Assembly: GCA_038324115.1 (NCBI GenBank) | Contig: JBBQHQ010000061.1 | Span: 1 to 14,266 of the forward strand | Length of the DNA: 14,266 nucleotides | Source: Gaiellasilicea sp038324115 | GTDB taxonomy: Bacteria; Actinomycetota; Thermoleophilia; Gaiellales; Gaiellaceae | Direction of reading: 5' to 3' | Part shown: piece by piece, positions 1 to 6,586 of the stretch | Position numbering within the stretch: the first letter of the stretch is position 1 | How the letters are laid out: the number at the start of each line of letters is the position of its first letter | Translations under genes and position numbers: made by a program | The notes under the pieces: model-generated | What the model was told of the DNA's origin: nothing | The model's input: the letters and a program-made list of their open reading frames with translations, nothing else | The model's database searches: none

Positions 1-1971
1 GCCCGCGTAGCGCACCGCGAGGCGGCGCAGCTCGCGCGCGACGGGCCAGAGCGCGTCCAGCGAGCCGAGCAGGAAGACGAATCCGGCCAGCCAGTTCAGG
101 TTGACGAGGGGCTGGACGTAGACGAGCAGGTAGACCGTGCCGTCGGGGTTGACCTGCTCCGCGATCACGAAGAGGTTCTCGCCCGTGAGGTAGTTCGTTC
201 GGATCCCGACCTCGTTCGAGACCTGCTGCTCGGCGGTGTAGGCGTTCTTGCCGGCGAGGACGGTGCCGAGGTCGTCGCCACCGCGGCGGACGGCGAGGAC
301 GGCCCGGATCTCCGTGGCGTTCGCCGCCTCCCGCTCGGTCAGGCCGCGGTACGTGAGGTCGTAGCCGCCGACCGAGAGCGTCTGCCCCTTCGCGAGCCGC
401 CCCTCCTGGACGCTGTCGTACGCGCTCGAGCCCGCGATCCCGAGGGCGAGCAGGACGATCGCGGCATGGACGATGTAGCCCCCGTAGCGGCGGCGGTTGC
501 GGGCGACGAGGTCGGAGAACGCCCCCGCCCAGGAGCCGGGCGCAAGCGCGTGCCTGGCCCGGGTGCCGCGGACGAACTCGAGCGCGATCGAGGCGAGCAC
601 GAAGGCGGAGAACGTGTAGGCGACGAGCCCGGGGATCGACGAGCCGGCCCCCAGCGCCAGAAGGACGGCGCCGGCGGCCAACGAGAAGCCGAGCGGCCAG
701 ACGAAGATCGCGACGAGGCTGCGCACGGAGGCGCGGCGCCACGCGACGAGCGGGCCGATTCCCATCAGGAGCAGTAGCGGCAACCCGAAGATCCGGAGGA
801 AGAAGTCGTAGTAGGGCCGCCCGACCGTGACAGCCTCGCCGCGCACGGCCTCCGAGAGGATCGGGTAGGCGACCCCCCAGAGGATCGTCAAGGTCAGCGC
901 GACGAGGAGCAGGTTGTTGTAGAGGAAGGTCGCCTCCCGCGAGACGAGCGACTCCAGCTTCGTGCGGGCACGCAGGAGCTCCAGCCGGGCGAAGACGAGT
1001 GCGAGCGAGCCGAGCACGACGAGGACGATGAAGCCCAGGAACCAGGGGCCGATTGAGCTCTGGGTGAAGGCGTGGATCGAGCTGACGATCCCGGAGCGGG
1101 TCAGGAACGTGCCGAAGATCGACAGGCTGAAGGCGAGGATCACGAGGAGGATGTTCCAGACCTTCAGCATCCCGCGCTTCTCCTGGATCATCACCGAGTG
1201 GAGGAAGGCGGTGGCCGCGAGCCACGGCATCAGGGCCGCGTTCTCGACGGGGTCCCACGCGTAGTAGCCGCCCCAGCCCACCTCCTCGTACGCCCAGTGC
1301 GAGCCGAGGAGCTGGCCGACCCCGAGCGCCGTCCAGGCGACGAGCGTCCAGCGGCGGGTGGCGACGATCCAGCGCTCGTCCGAGCGGCGCGCGAGCAGCG
1401 AGCCGATCGCGAACGCGAAGGGGACGGTCAGGCCGACGTAGCCCAGGTAGAGCAGCGGCGGGTGGGCCATCATGTACGGGTTTTGCAGGCTTGGGTTCAG
1501 CCCGGCCCCGTCCGCCGGGGCTGCCTGGGTCGCGAACGGGCTCGCGACGGCGACGACGAGCAGCGCGAAGAAGCTCGCCACAGCCCCGAGCACGGGCACG
1601 ACCCAGGCGATCAGGTCACGGGCGCTCCGCCGGTTCAGGAGCACCGCAGTTGCGCCGTACCCCGTGAGGATCAGCAGCCAGAGGAGGAGCGAGCCCTCCT
1701 GGCCGCCCCAGAAGGCCGAGACCGTGTAGCCGGCCGGCAGCTCGCGGCTCGTGTGCTCGGCGACATAGCGGAACGAGAAGTCGTGCCGGACGAGGGCGGC
1801 GACGAGCACGAGCGACGCGACGAGGGAGGTGCCGAACGCCGCGATCAGCGCGTTCTGCGCGGACGCGGCCAGGCGGCGGCGGCGCTTGTGCGCGGCCCAG
1901 GCGCCCGCGACGAGCGCGTAGAGCACGAGCCCGAGCGTTGCGACGAGCGCGGCACGCCCGAGCTCAGGCAT
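1..1971 (-). CDS. ccmF: Cytochrome c maturation protein CcmF (heme lyase subunit), 3' end cut by window edge
   Basis: This is the membrane protein that takes heme from CcmE and takes part in attaching it to apocytochrome c outside the membrane (System I). I see 657 residues, open to the left edge. CcmF proteins are usually about 640-700 residues, so only a short tail is missing. The tryptophan-rich WWD motif is clear at residues about 233-250 (WGGYYAWDPVENAALMPW). Candidate heme-ligand histidines lie in MMAHPPLLYLG (H170), SGIVSSIHAFT (H300) and, late in the protein, GGYIVHAAIV. Many hydrophobic segments alternate with Arg-rich loops. Before the WWD motif the sequence reads GSHWAYEE, with His where I recall Trp in proteobacterial CcmF. 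The start is ATG at 1971, 17 bases after the ccmE stop; no strong Shine-Dalgarno is seen, so translation is probably coupled to ccmE. The rest of the ccm cluster presumably continues to the left. Confidence 0.95.
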   Translation of the reverse strand, partial: MPELGRAALVATLGLVLYALVAGAWAAHKRRRRLAASAQNALIAAFGTSLVASLVLVAALVRHDFSFRYVAEHTSRELPAGYTVSAFWGGQEGSLLLWLLILTGYGATAVLLNRRSARDLIAWVVPVLGAVASFFALLVVAVASPFATQAAPADGAGLNPSLQNPYMMAHPPLLYLGYVGLTVPFAFAIGSLLARRSDERWIVATRRWTLVAWTALGVGQLLGSHWAYEEVGWGGYYAWDPVENAALMPWLAATAFLHSVMIQEKRGMLKVWNILLVILAFSLSIFGTFLTRSGIVSSIHAFTQSSIGPWFLGFIVLVVLGSLALVFARLELLRARTKLESLVSREATFLYNNLLLVALTLTILWGVAYPILSEAVRGEAVTVGRPYYDFFLRIFGLPLLLLMGIGPLVAWRRASVRSLVAIFVWPLGFSLAAGAVLLALGAGSSIPGLVAYTFSAFVLASIALEFVRGTRARHALAPGSWAGAFSDLVARNRRRYGGYIVHAAIVLLALGIAGSSAYDSVQEGRLAKGQTLSVGGYDLTYRGLTEREAANATEIRAVLAVRRGGDDLGTVLAGKNAYTAEQQVSNEVGIRTNYLTGENLFVIAEQVNPDGTVYLLVYVQPLVNLNWLAGFVFLLGSLDALWPVARELRRLAVRYAG

Positions 1972-1988
1972 CGACCCGCTCAGGCATC
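1962..1988. repeat. 11-bp direct repeat at the ccmE/ccmF junction
   Basis: GCTCAGGCATC occurs at 1962-1972 and again at 1978-1988, a 16-base offset. Read on the minus strand, each copy gives an ATG CCT GAG start. Only the inner copy (ATG at 1971) is in the ccmF frame. The outer copy (ATG at 1987) directly follows the ccmE stop codon and encodes seven codons that stop at 1964-1966, just past the ccmF start. This looks like a small local duplication and may help translational coupling; the role is inferred. Confidence 0.75.
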
Positions 1989-2392
1989 TACGCCGGGGAC
2001 TTCTCGGCGGTGTACTTCGACGGGCACTTCGTCACCAGGGAGTCCTTGAGGGCGATGAAGGTGCCGTTCTGGAGCCTGCCCTTGACCGAGACCTCGCGGC
2101 CGGCCTTGAACTGGTCGGAGACGGAGCCCTTGTAGAGGACGGTCACCGTCTTCGGCGAGCCGCCCTCACGGTCGCGCAGACCGAAGCGCAGGCCGGCGCC
2201 GTACGAGTCGCCGCGATAGCCGGGCTGCACCTTGCCCGCGAGCGTGACGACGCCCTGTTGCGAGGCGAGCTGGCTCGGGGTGACCGACGGGGTCCCTCCC
2301 CCCGCGATCGAGGTGTAGAGGAGGAAGACCGCAAGGACCGCCGCCACCGAGAGGGCGATCACGAGGCGCGCCGGATTCCGCTGCCGTGCCAC
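1988..2392 (-). CDS. ccmE: Cytochrome c maturation heme chaperone CcmE, CxxxY type
   Basis: CcmE binds heme covalently on the outer face of the membrane and passes it to CcmF. The protein has 134 residues, close to the family's usual length. It has an N-terminal signal anchor (about residues 9-30, preceded by Arg and Lys-type charges) and then a beta-rich OB-fold region (VVTLAGKVQPG, KTVTVLYKGSVSDQFKAGREVSVKGRL). The heme-binding motif near the C-terminus reads CPSKY (C123, Y127). Classical CcmE has HxxxY at this place; the cysteine form is known from archaea, Desulfovibrio and some other bacteria. The start is GTG at 2392, chosen because a TACGAT box ends 6 bases upstream (2399-2404), the geometry of a leaderless transcript. 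The neighbour ccmF follows 16 bases after the stop on the same strand and supports the call. Confidence 0.93.
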   Translation of the reverse strand: MARQRNPARLVIALSVAAVLAVFLLYTSIAGGGTPSVTPSQLASQQGVVTLAGKVQPGYRGDSYGAGLRFGLRDREGGSPKTVTVLYKGSVSDQFKAGREVSVKGRLQNGTFIALKDSLVTKCPSKYTAEKSPA

Positions 2393-2398
2393 GGTGGG

Positions 2399-2404
2399 AT
2401 CGTA
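2399..2404 (-). promoter_or_regulatory. Putative -10 box of ccmE, leaderless geometry
   Basis: On the minus strand TACGAT fits the TANNNT -10 consensus of actinobacterial promoters. It is followed by 6 bases and then the GTG start of ccmE, so transcription would begin at or next to the start codon. No convincing -35 box is seen. Just upstream on the same strand (2426 to 2413) lies a GCCCC/GGGGC hairpin with a 4-base loop and no T-run, which could weakly separate ccmE from the gene before it. Confidence 0.5.
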
Positions 2405-2431
2405 GCGCCGAAGCCCCGCCTGGGGCGGCTG

Positions 2432-2701
2432 CTACTGCTGGGCCGTCTTGCTGCTGAGCGGCGCGACGCGGCGACCGGGAACGCGGTAGCCGTGGTCGTG
2501 GCAGAGGGAGCCGGGCGCGTCCTCGGTGAGCGCGTCGCAGTAGCCCTTCCCGTACGCGGCACGCATGAAGGCCGCCATCACGTCGAGACTCCAGTCGCCC
2601 ACCTCGGCCGCCTCCCGCCAGAGGTCGGCGAGCCGCAGGTCGATGTCGAGCTCGAGCAGGTCGATTCGAGAAGGACGCTGGGGCGAGGGATGCTGTGCCA
2701 T
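2432..2701 (-). CDS. Small conserved-looking protein of unknown function upstream of ccmE
   Basis: An 89-residue protein that I cannot assign to a named function. The N-terminal half is predicted helical and acidic (LLELDIDLRLADLWREAAEVGDWSLDVMAAFMRAAYGKGY, in outline), and the middle carries a Cys/His-containing stretch, YCDALTEDAPGSLCHDHGYR, with C55 and C67 flanking His residues. It has no signal peptide or membrane segment. Similar short proteins seem familiar from Thermoleophilia genomes, but I cannot confirm this here. The ATG start at 2701 is preceded, 7 bases upstream, by a TACCCT -10-like box, which supports both the start and the reading frame. It lies 39 bases before ccmE on the same strand, but ccmE appears to have its own promoter, so a role in cytochrome maturation is only suggested by position. 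Confidence 0.72.
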   Translation of the reverse strand: MAQHPSPQRPSRIDLLELDIDLRLADLWREAAEVGDWSLDVMAAFMRAAYGKGYCDALTEDAPGSLCHDHGYRVPGRRVAPLSSKTAQQ

Positions 2702-2708
2702 GCCGAAA

Positions 2709-2714
2709 AGGGTA
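2709..2714 (-). promoter_or_regulatory. Putative -10 box of the 89-residue gene, leaderless geometry
   Basis: TACCCT on the minus strand, then 7 bases, then the ATG at 2701. This matches TANNNT with the spacing expected when the transcript starts at the start codon. The 104-bp region to the divergent gene at 2806 is pyrimidine-rich on the plus strand (CCCTTCCCCTCCCCTCCC) and also carries a near-palindrome GGGACGTGTCCC at 2755-2766. Confidence 0.5.
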
Positions 2715-2792
2715 GGACCTGCGTCGGACGGACTCCCTTCCCCTCCCCTCCCTTGGGACGTGTCCCCGTGTCTGGCACCGGGCCGTGTCCGG

Positions 2793-2798
2793 TAGCGT
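2793..2798 (+). promoter_or_regulatory. Putative -10 box of the endonuclease IV-like gene, leaderless geometry
   Basis: TAGCGT fits TANNNT and is followed by 7 bases and then the GTG at 2806. It decides the start: an upstream in-frame GTG at 2785 would lie before this box. A weak -35-like CTGGCA is at 2772-2777, 15 bases upstream. Confidence 0.5.
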
Positions 2799-2805
2799 CA
2801 CGTCG

Positions 2806-3627
2806 GTGGGAAGCCTTCGCCTCGGCCCGGCGCGCTGTCCCTCCCGGGAGTCGCCGGAGGAGGCGATCCGGATCGTGGTCGAGCGCGGCTACAGCGCCTG
2901 CGAGCTCGACTTCGAGGGCGGCTTCTGGATGGACTACCCGTGGGCGGAGCGGCTCGGCGAGGTCGCCCGCGAGCACGACGTCGCGCTCTCGGTGCACGCG
3001 CCGCTCTTCGCCTTCCCGGGCCACCCCGATCCGAAGAAGTCGAGGATGGCGCTCGGCGCGCTCGACCGGAGCGCCGGGATCGCCGCGGCCGCGGGCGCCG
3101 AGATCGTCGTCGTCCACCCCGGCTTCTGGCTCGGCCGCGAGCGCGCGCAGACCCTCGACGACGTCGTCGCCTGGCTGGGTGTGCTGCGCGAGAGGCTGGA
3201 GACGAAGGACCGCCTCGTCGCGTTCGGGGTCGAGGTGATGGGCCGCGTCAGCGAGCTCGGGTCGCTCGAGGACACCGTCGAGATCGCCGCCCGCCTCCCC
3301 TGGGTGCGGCCGGTCGTCGACTTCGCGCACATGCACGCCACCTCCGACGGCGCCTACATCGAGGTGGAGGCGTTCGCCGTCGCGCTCGAGGCGGCGGACG
3401 CGGTGATCGAGCCCGGCGCCCCGTTCCATATCCACTTCTCCGACAGCGCCTGGGCGACCCGGACCGAGACGCACCACCTGCCCTACGGCGAGGGGTCGCT
3501 CAGGGCCGAGCCACTCCGCGCCGCGCTCGCCCGGTTCGAGCGGCCCGCGACCGTGATCTCTGAGTCCCCCGACGAGGCCTCGACCCAGGCGATCCGCCGC
3601 GTGCTCTACGCGGGCGAGAGCGAGTAG
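2806..3627 (+). CDS. Endonuclease IV / xylose isomerase-like TIM-barrel protein
   Basis: A 273-residue protein of the AP endonuclease family 2 TIM-barrel fold, near the size of endonuclease IV (about 280). The metal-binding positions of that family can be followed along the chain: SVHAPLF (H64), VVVHPGF (H104), FGVEVMG (E143), VVDFAHMHA (D172, H175), FHIHFSD (H208/H210), THHLPYGEG (H224) and VISESP (E253). One position differs: the Asp two residues before the late His in E. coli Nfo is a Thr here. The protein may therefore repair abasic sites in DNA, but sugar isomerases and other metal enzymes share this fold, so the substrate is not settled. I chose GTG at 2806 because of the -10 box at 2793-2798; GTG at 2785 would add 7 residues. 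Its last 22 bases overlap the tail of the convergent gene at 3606. Confidence 0.88.
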   Translation: MGSLRLGPARCPSRESPEEAIRIVVERGYSACELDFEGGFWMDYPWAERLGEVAREHDVALSVHAPLFAFPGHPDPKKSRMALGALDRSAGIAAAAGAEIVVVHPGFWLGRERAQTLDDVVAWLGVLRERLETKDRLVAFGVEVMGRVSELGSLEDTVEIAARLPWVRPVVDFAHMHATSDGAYIEVEAFAVALEAADAVIEPGAPFHIHFSDSAWATRTETHHLPYGEGSLRAEPLRAALARFERPATVISESPDEASTQAIRRVLYAGESE

Positions 3628-6524
3628 CCGGCGAGCTCCGCCCGGAGCTGCTGCGACTCGTCGTTCCGCCCGCGGCTCCAGAGAAAGTCGGCGAGGGCGG
3701 TCAGGATCTCGCAGCGCACGTGCCGGAGGTCGGTGTCCGCGATCACCCCGAGCGCCTCCCGGAGCAGCGTCTCGGCCTCGTCGTCCCGCCCTTGCGCCGC
3801 CCGCACGAGCCCGAGGGCCATCCGGGTCGTCGCGCGGGAGCTGTGGTCATGTTGGCCCACGGTCAGGCGCGCTTCGAGCGCGAACCGCTCCGCCTCGTCG
3901 GTCTTCCCGTTCTCGAGCAGCACCTGGGCGAGCGCGCGCTGGCTCTCGCAGAGCGTGCCGCGGTCCTCGACCGGCTGGAGAATCCGGATCGCGTCCCGGA
4001 AGCGCCGCTCGGCCCCCAGCGCGTCACCCGACTTCCAGGCCACCCAGCCCTGATGGTTGTTGACGCGGGCGAGCGCCCAGGCGCTCCCGGACTGGGAAAA
4101 GAGCTCCTCCGCCCGGGCGAGGTTGACCGCGGCCTCCGGGTAGCGGCCGCGGAGCTCGTCGATCCGTGCCTGGGAGGCGAGCACCCAGGCGAGCGAGCTG
4201 ATGTTCCCGCTCTCCTCGGCGAGCTCGACACCCTCGGCGTTCAGCTTCGCCGCGCGCTCGAGGTCGAGCCGGGCGATCGCGGCGCTCGCGAGCTCCTCGA
4301 GCGCACTCGCCTCGAGATCCTTCCGCCCCGTCTCGCGCGCGATCTCGAGCGCCTTGCCGATCCAGCGCTCGTCGTCGTCGAGGTCGCCGAGCCACCACGC
4401 GATCCGGCCGCGAACCGAGAGCGCCTCGAACCGGTCCTCGGGGTCGGCGTCGTCGAGGAGCACGAGGGCTTGCTCGACGAGCTCCCGGCCGCGCGGCAGG
4501 TCGGCGTCGCGGAGCAGGGCGACCTCCGCGAGCGCGACGAGCGAGAGGCCCTGGTGCCGGGCATCGCCGGCCCGTGTGGCCTCCTCGAAGACGACGCTCA
4601 TCTCCGCGGCGAGAGCCGGGAAGTCGGCGAGCCGGCCCGCGGCATTCGCGGCCTGGTAGCGTCGTTCCAGGGTCGGCTCCAGCTGCTGGGCGCGGAGGAG
4701 GAGACGCCGTGCCGGCCGGTTCGCCTCGCGGGCGAGCGCGCGCCGGCCCGCGGCCTCCTGGGCGGTCGCAGCGGCATGCGCGAGCTCGTCCGGCACGCTG
4801 CCGTCGAGCTCCTCGAGCAGCGTCGTCGCCTGGTCGAGGTGGTAGGCGCGGATCTCGAGGAGCTCATCGCCGGCGCGGTCCCGGAGCCACTCGGCGACGT
4901 GCTGGTGCAGCTCGGCCCGCGCGCTCTTCGTCAGCCCGGAGTAGGCGACGTCGCGGATCAGGACGTGCTTGAAGCGGTAGGCGCGCTCGCCGGAGATCGT
5001 CGAGCGGCTCTCGCGCGTGAGAAAGTCGCGTTCCAGGAGCGCGGCCAGCACCGGCTCCAGCTCCACCTCCGGCGAGAGCCGCTCCAGCGAGCCCTCCCAG
5101 AAGATCCGGCCGACCACGGATGCGCGCTGCAGCGCCGTCTTCTCGGCGCGCGGGAGCCGGTCGATCCGGGCCGCGATCATCGCCTGGACGGTGTCCGGGA
5201 TCCGCTTCGACGGGGCGCCGCCGTCGAGGAGGACACGGATCGTCTCCTCCACGAAGAGCGGGTTGCCCTCCGTCTTCTCGAGCAGGGTGCGCCGCTCGGA
5301 TGCGGAGAGGTCTCGGTCGGCGAGCAGCGCCTCGACGAGCTCCTCGCTCTCCGCCGGCAGCAGGGGCTCGAGCTCGATCGCGGTCGCGCGGACGCGGCCG
5401 CCGCCCCAGCCGGGACGCAGGTCGAGCAGTTCCGGACGGGCCAGGCAGACGACGAGCAGCGGTGCGTCCTTGACCCGCTCGGCGAGATGCTCGACGAGCT
5501 CGAGCAGCGGCTCCTCGGCCCAGTGGATGTCCTCGAAGATCAGGATCAACGGCTGGGCCGAGGCGAGCTCGGCGGCCCACTCGCGCGCGGCCCAGGCGAT
5601 CTCCTGCTGGCTCCGCTCGGTCTCGATCCCCTCGAGCACGCCCACCGCGAGCGCGAGCAGGTCGGCGACCGCGTCGTCCCCGCACGCCGCCCGCAGCTTC
5701 GAGACGGCCTGCTGGACGGGGTCGTCGTCCGTGATCCCGGCGGCGACCTTGACCATCTCGGCGATCGGCCAGTAGGTGATCCCCTCGCCGTAGGGGAGCG
5801 CGCGGCCGACGAGGGTCGTCGCGCCCTCGACCCCGTCCACGAACTCCCGGCCGAGCCGGCTCTTGCCCACGCCGGGCTCTCCGTAGATCGTGAAGAGATG
5901 GGCGCGCCGGTCGCGGACGGTGCGCGCGAAGGTCGTGTGCAGGAGCTCGAGTTCCTCCTCGCGGCCGACGAACGAGGCGCGGACGCTCTGAGGCCGCTCC
6001 GCCGAGTCGACGATCCGGAGGAAGCGCCGCACGGGCAGGGCCGGGCCAAGACCCTTGAGATCCACGACGCCGCGGTCCTCGGCCTCGAGGCAGTGGCCGG
6101 TCAGCCGGTACGCGAGCGGCCCGAGCAGGACCTCGCCGGGCGCGGCGAGCTGCTGGAGCCGCGCGGCCACGTTCACGGCCTCCCCGGTGGCGAAGGTCGA
6201 CTCCGACTCGTCGGCGACCACCTCGCCGGCTTCGATCCCGATCCGCGCGTCGAGCCCGAGCCCGTGGACGCCGTCCATGATCGCCTCGGCGGCCCGCAAC
6301 GCCCGCTCGGAGTCGTCCTCGTGGGCCACTGGGATCCCGAAGGCGGCCATCACGGCGTCGCCGGCGAACTTCTCCACGATCCCGCCGTAGCGCGTCACGC
6401 ACTGCGAGACGTGGTCGAAGAACGAGGTGACGCGCCGCCGTACGACCTCCGGGTCGCGTGAGGCGACGTACTCGGTCGAGCCGACCAGGTCGACGAAGAC
6501 CACGGTTGCCAGCTTGCGTTCCAC
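3606..6524 (-). CDS. Class III adenylate/guanylate cyclase fused to an AAA/STAND-type ATPase with TPR-like tail
   Basis: A 972-residue, apparently cytoplasmic signalling protein. Residues about 1-170 form a class III cyclase domain: metal aspartates D12 (FVDLVGST) and D56 (KFAGDAV), K52, and the transition-state pair N118 and R122 in GEAVNVAARL. I could not place the usual second base-recognising Asp (the position seems to be F111), so ATP or GTP use is open. Residues about 185-440 form an ATPase with Walker A GEPGVGKS (215-222) and Walker B LILIFEDIHW (D332). Residues about 560-972 are Ala/Leu/Glu-rich helical repeats that look like TPRs. The layout resembles MalT/AfsR-like STAND switches with the cyclase in place of a DNA-binding domain. 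The start is GTG at 6524, supported by a TACACT box 9 bases upstream. The effector sensed is unknown. Confidence 0.93.
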   Translation of the reverse strand: MERKLATVVFVDLVGSTEYVASRDPEVVRRRVTSFFDHVSQCVTRYGGIVEKFAGDAVMAAFGIPVAHEDDSERALRAAEAIMDGVHGLGLDARIGIEAGEVVADESESTFATGEAVNVAARLQQLAAPGEVLLGPLAYRLTGHCLEAEDRGVVDLKGLGPALPVRRFLRIVDSAERPQSVRASFVGREEELELLHTTFARTVRDRRAHLFTIYGEPGVGKSRLGREFVDGVEGATTLVGRALPYGEGITYWPIAEMVKVAAGITDDDPVQQAVSKLRAACGDDAVADLLALAVGVLEGIETERSQQEIAWAAREWAAELASAQPLILIFEDIHWAEEPLLELVEHLAERVKDAPLLVVCLARPELLDLRPGWGGGRVRATAIELEPLLPAESEELVEALLADRDLSASERRTLLEKTEGNPLFVEETIRVLLDGGAPSKRIPDTVQAMIAARIDRLPRAEKTALQRASVVGRIFWEGSLERLSPEVELEPVLAALLERDFLTRESRSTISGERAYRFKHVLIRDVAYSGLTKSARAELHQHVAEWLRDRAGDELLEIRAYHLDQATTLLEELDGSVPDELAHAAATAQEAAGRRALAREANRPARRLLLRAQQLEPTLERRYQAANAAGRLADFPALAAEMSVVFEEATRAGDARHQGLSLVALAEVALLRDADLPRGRELVEQALVLLDDADPEDRFEALSVRGRIAWWLGDLDDDERWIGKALEIARETGRKDLEASALEELASAAIARLDLERAAKLNAEGVELAEESGNISSLAWVLASQARIDELRGRYPEAAVNLARAEELFSQSGSAWALARVNNHQGWVAWKSGDALGAERRFRDAIRILQPVEDRGTLCESQRALAQVLLENGKTDEAERFALEARLTVGQHDHSSRATTRMALGLVRAAQGRDDEAETLLREALGVIADTDLRHVRCEILTALADFLWSRGRNDESQQLRAELAGYSLSPA

Positions 6525-6533
6525 GACAGACCA

Positions 6534-6539
6534 AGTGTA
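6534..6539 (-). promoter_or_regulatory. Putative -10 box of the cyclase-ATPase gene, leaderless geometry
   Basis: On the minus strand TACACT is followed by 9 bases and then GTG at 6524. It forms one half of a 62-bp divergent promoter region with the box at 6575-6580. No clear -35 is visible. Confidence 0.5.
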
Positions 6540-6574
6540 GGCGTGCCCGCCGGCGTCCCGCGGCCGTTTTCCCC

Positions 6575-6580
6575 TAGCAT
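6575..6580 (+). promoter_or_regulatory. Putative -10 box of the phosphomannomutase/phosphoglucomutase gene, leaderless geometry
   Basis: TAGCAT fits TANNNT and is followed by 6 bases and then GTG at 6587. The start regions of the two divergent transcripts are only about 62 bp apart, so their RNA polymerase footprints should interfere with or influence each other. Confidence 0.52.
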
Positions 6581-6586
6581 CGAGGC

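Noticed and set aside
1072..2049. A 325-codon open frame on the plus strand
   Set aside because: It is antisense to ccmF and ccmE, whose motifs settle the coding strand.
2413..2426. GCCCC/GGGGC hairpin after the 89-residue gene as a terminator
   Set aside because: It has a 5-bp stem and no T-run on the minus strand; too weak to call as an intrinsic terminator.
2755..2790. Near-palindrome GGGACGTGTCCC and a GTGTCTGGCACC motif resembling dispersed intergenic repeats
   Set aside because: There is only one copy of each in the window, so a repeat family cannot be supported here.
2258..3477. Several open frames of about 300 codons across the ccmE to endonuclease region (both strands)
   Set aside because: They cross real gene boundaries and promoters and encode Arg-rich sequence without motifs.
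3720..6461. A 913-codon open frame on the plus strand
   Set aside because: It is antisense to the cyclase-ATPase gene, which has clear domains. Its translation is Arg/Glu/Gly-rich low-complexity with no motif, as expected from GC-rich codon bias.
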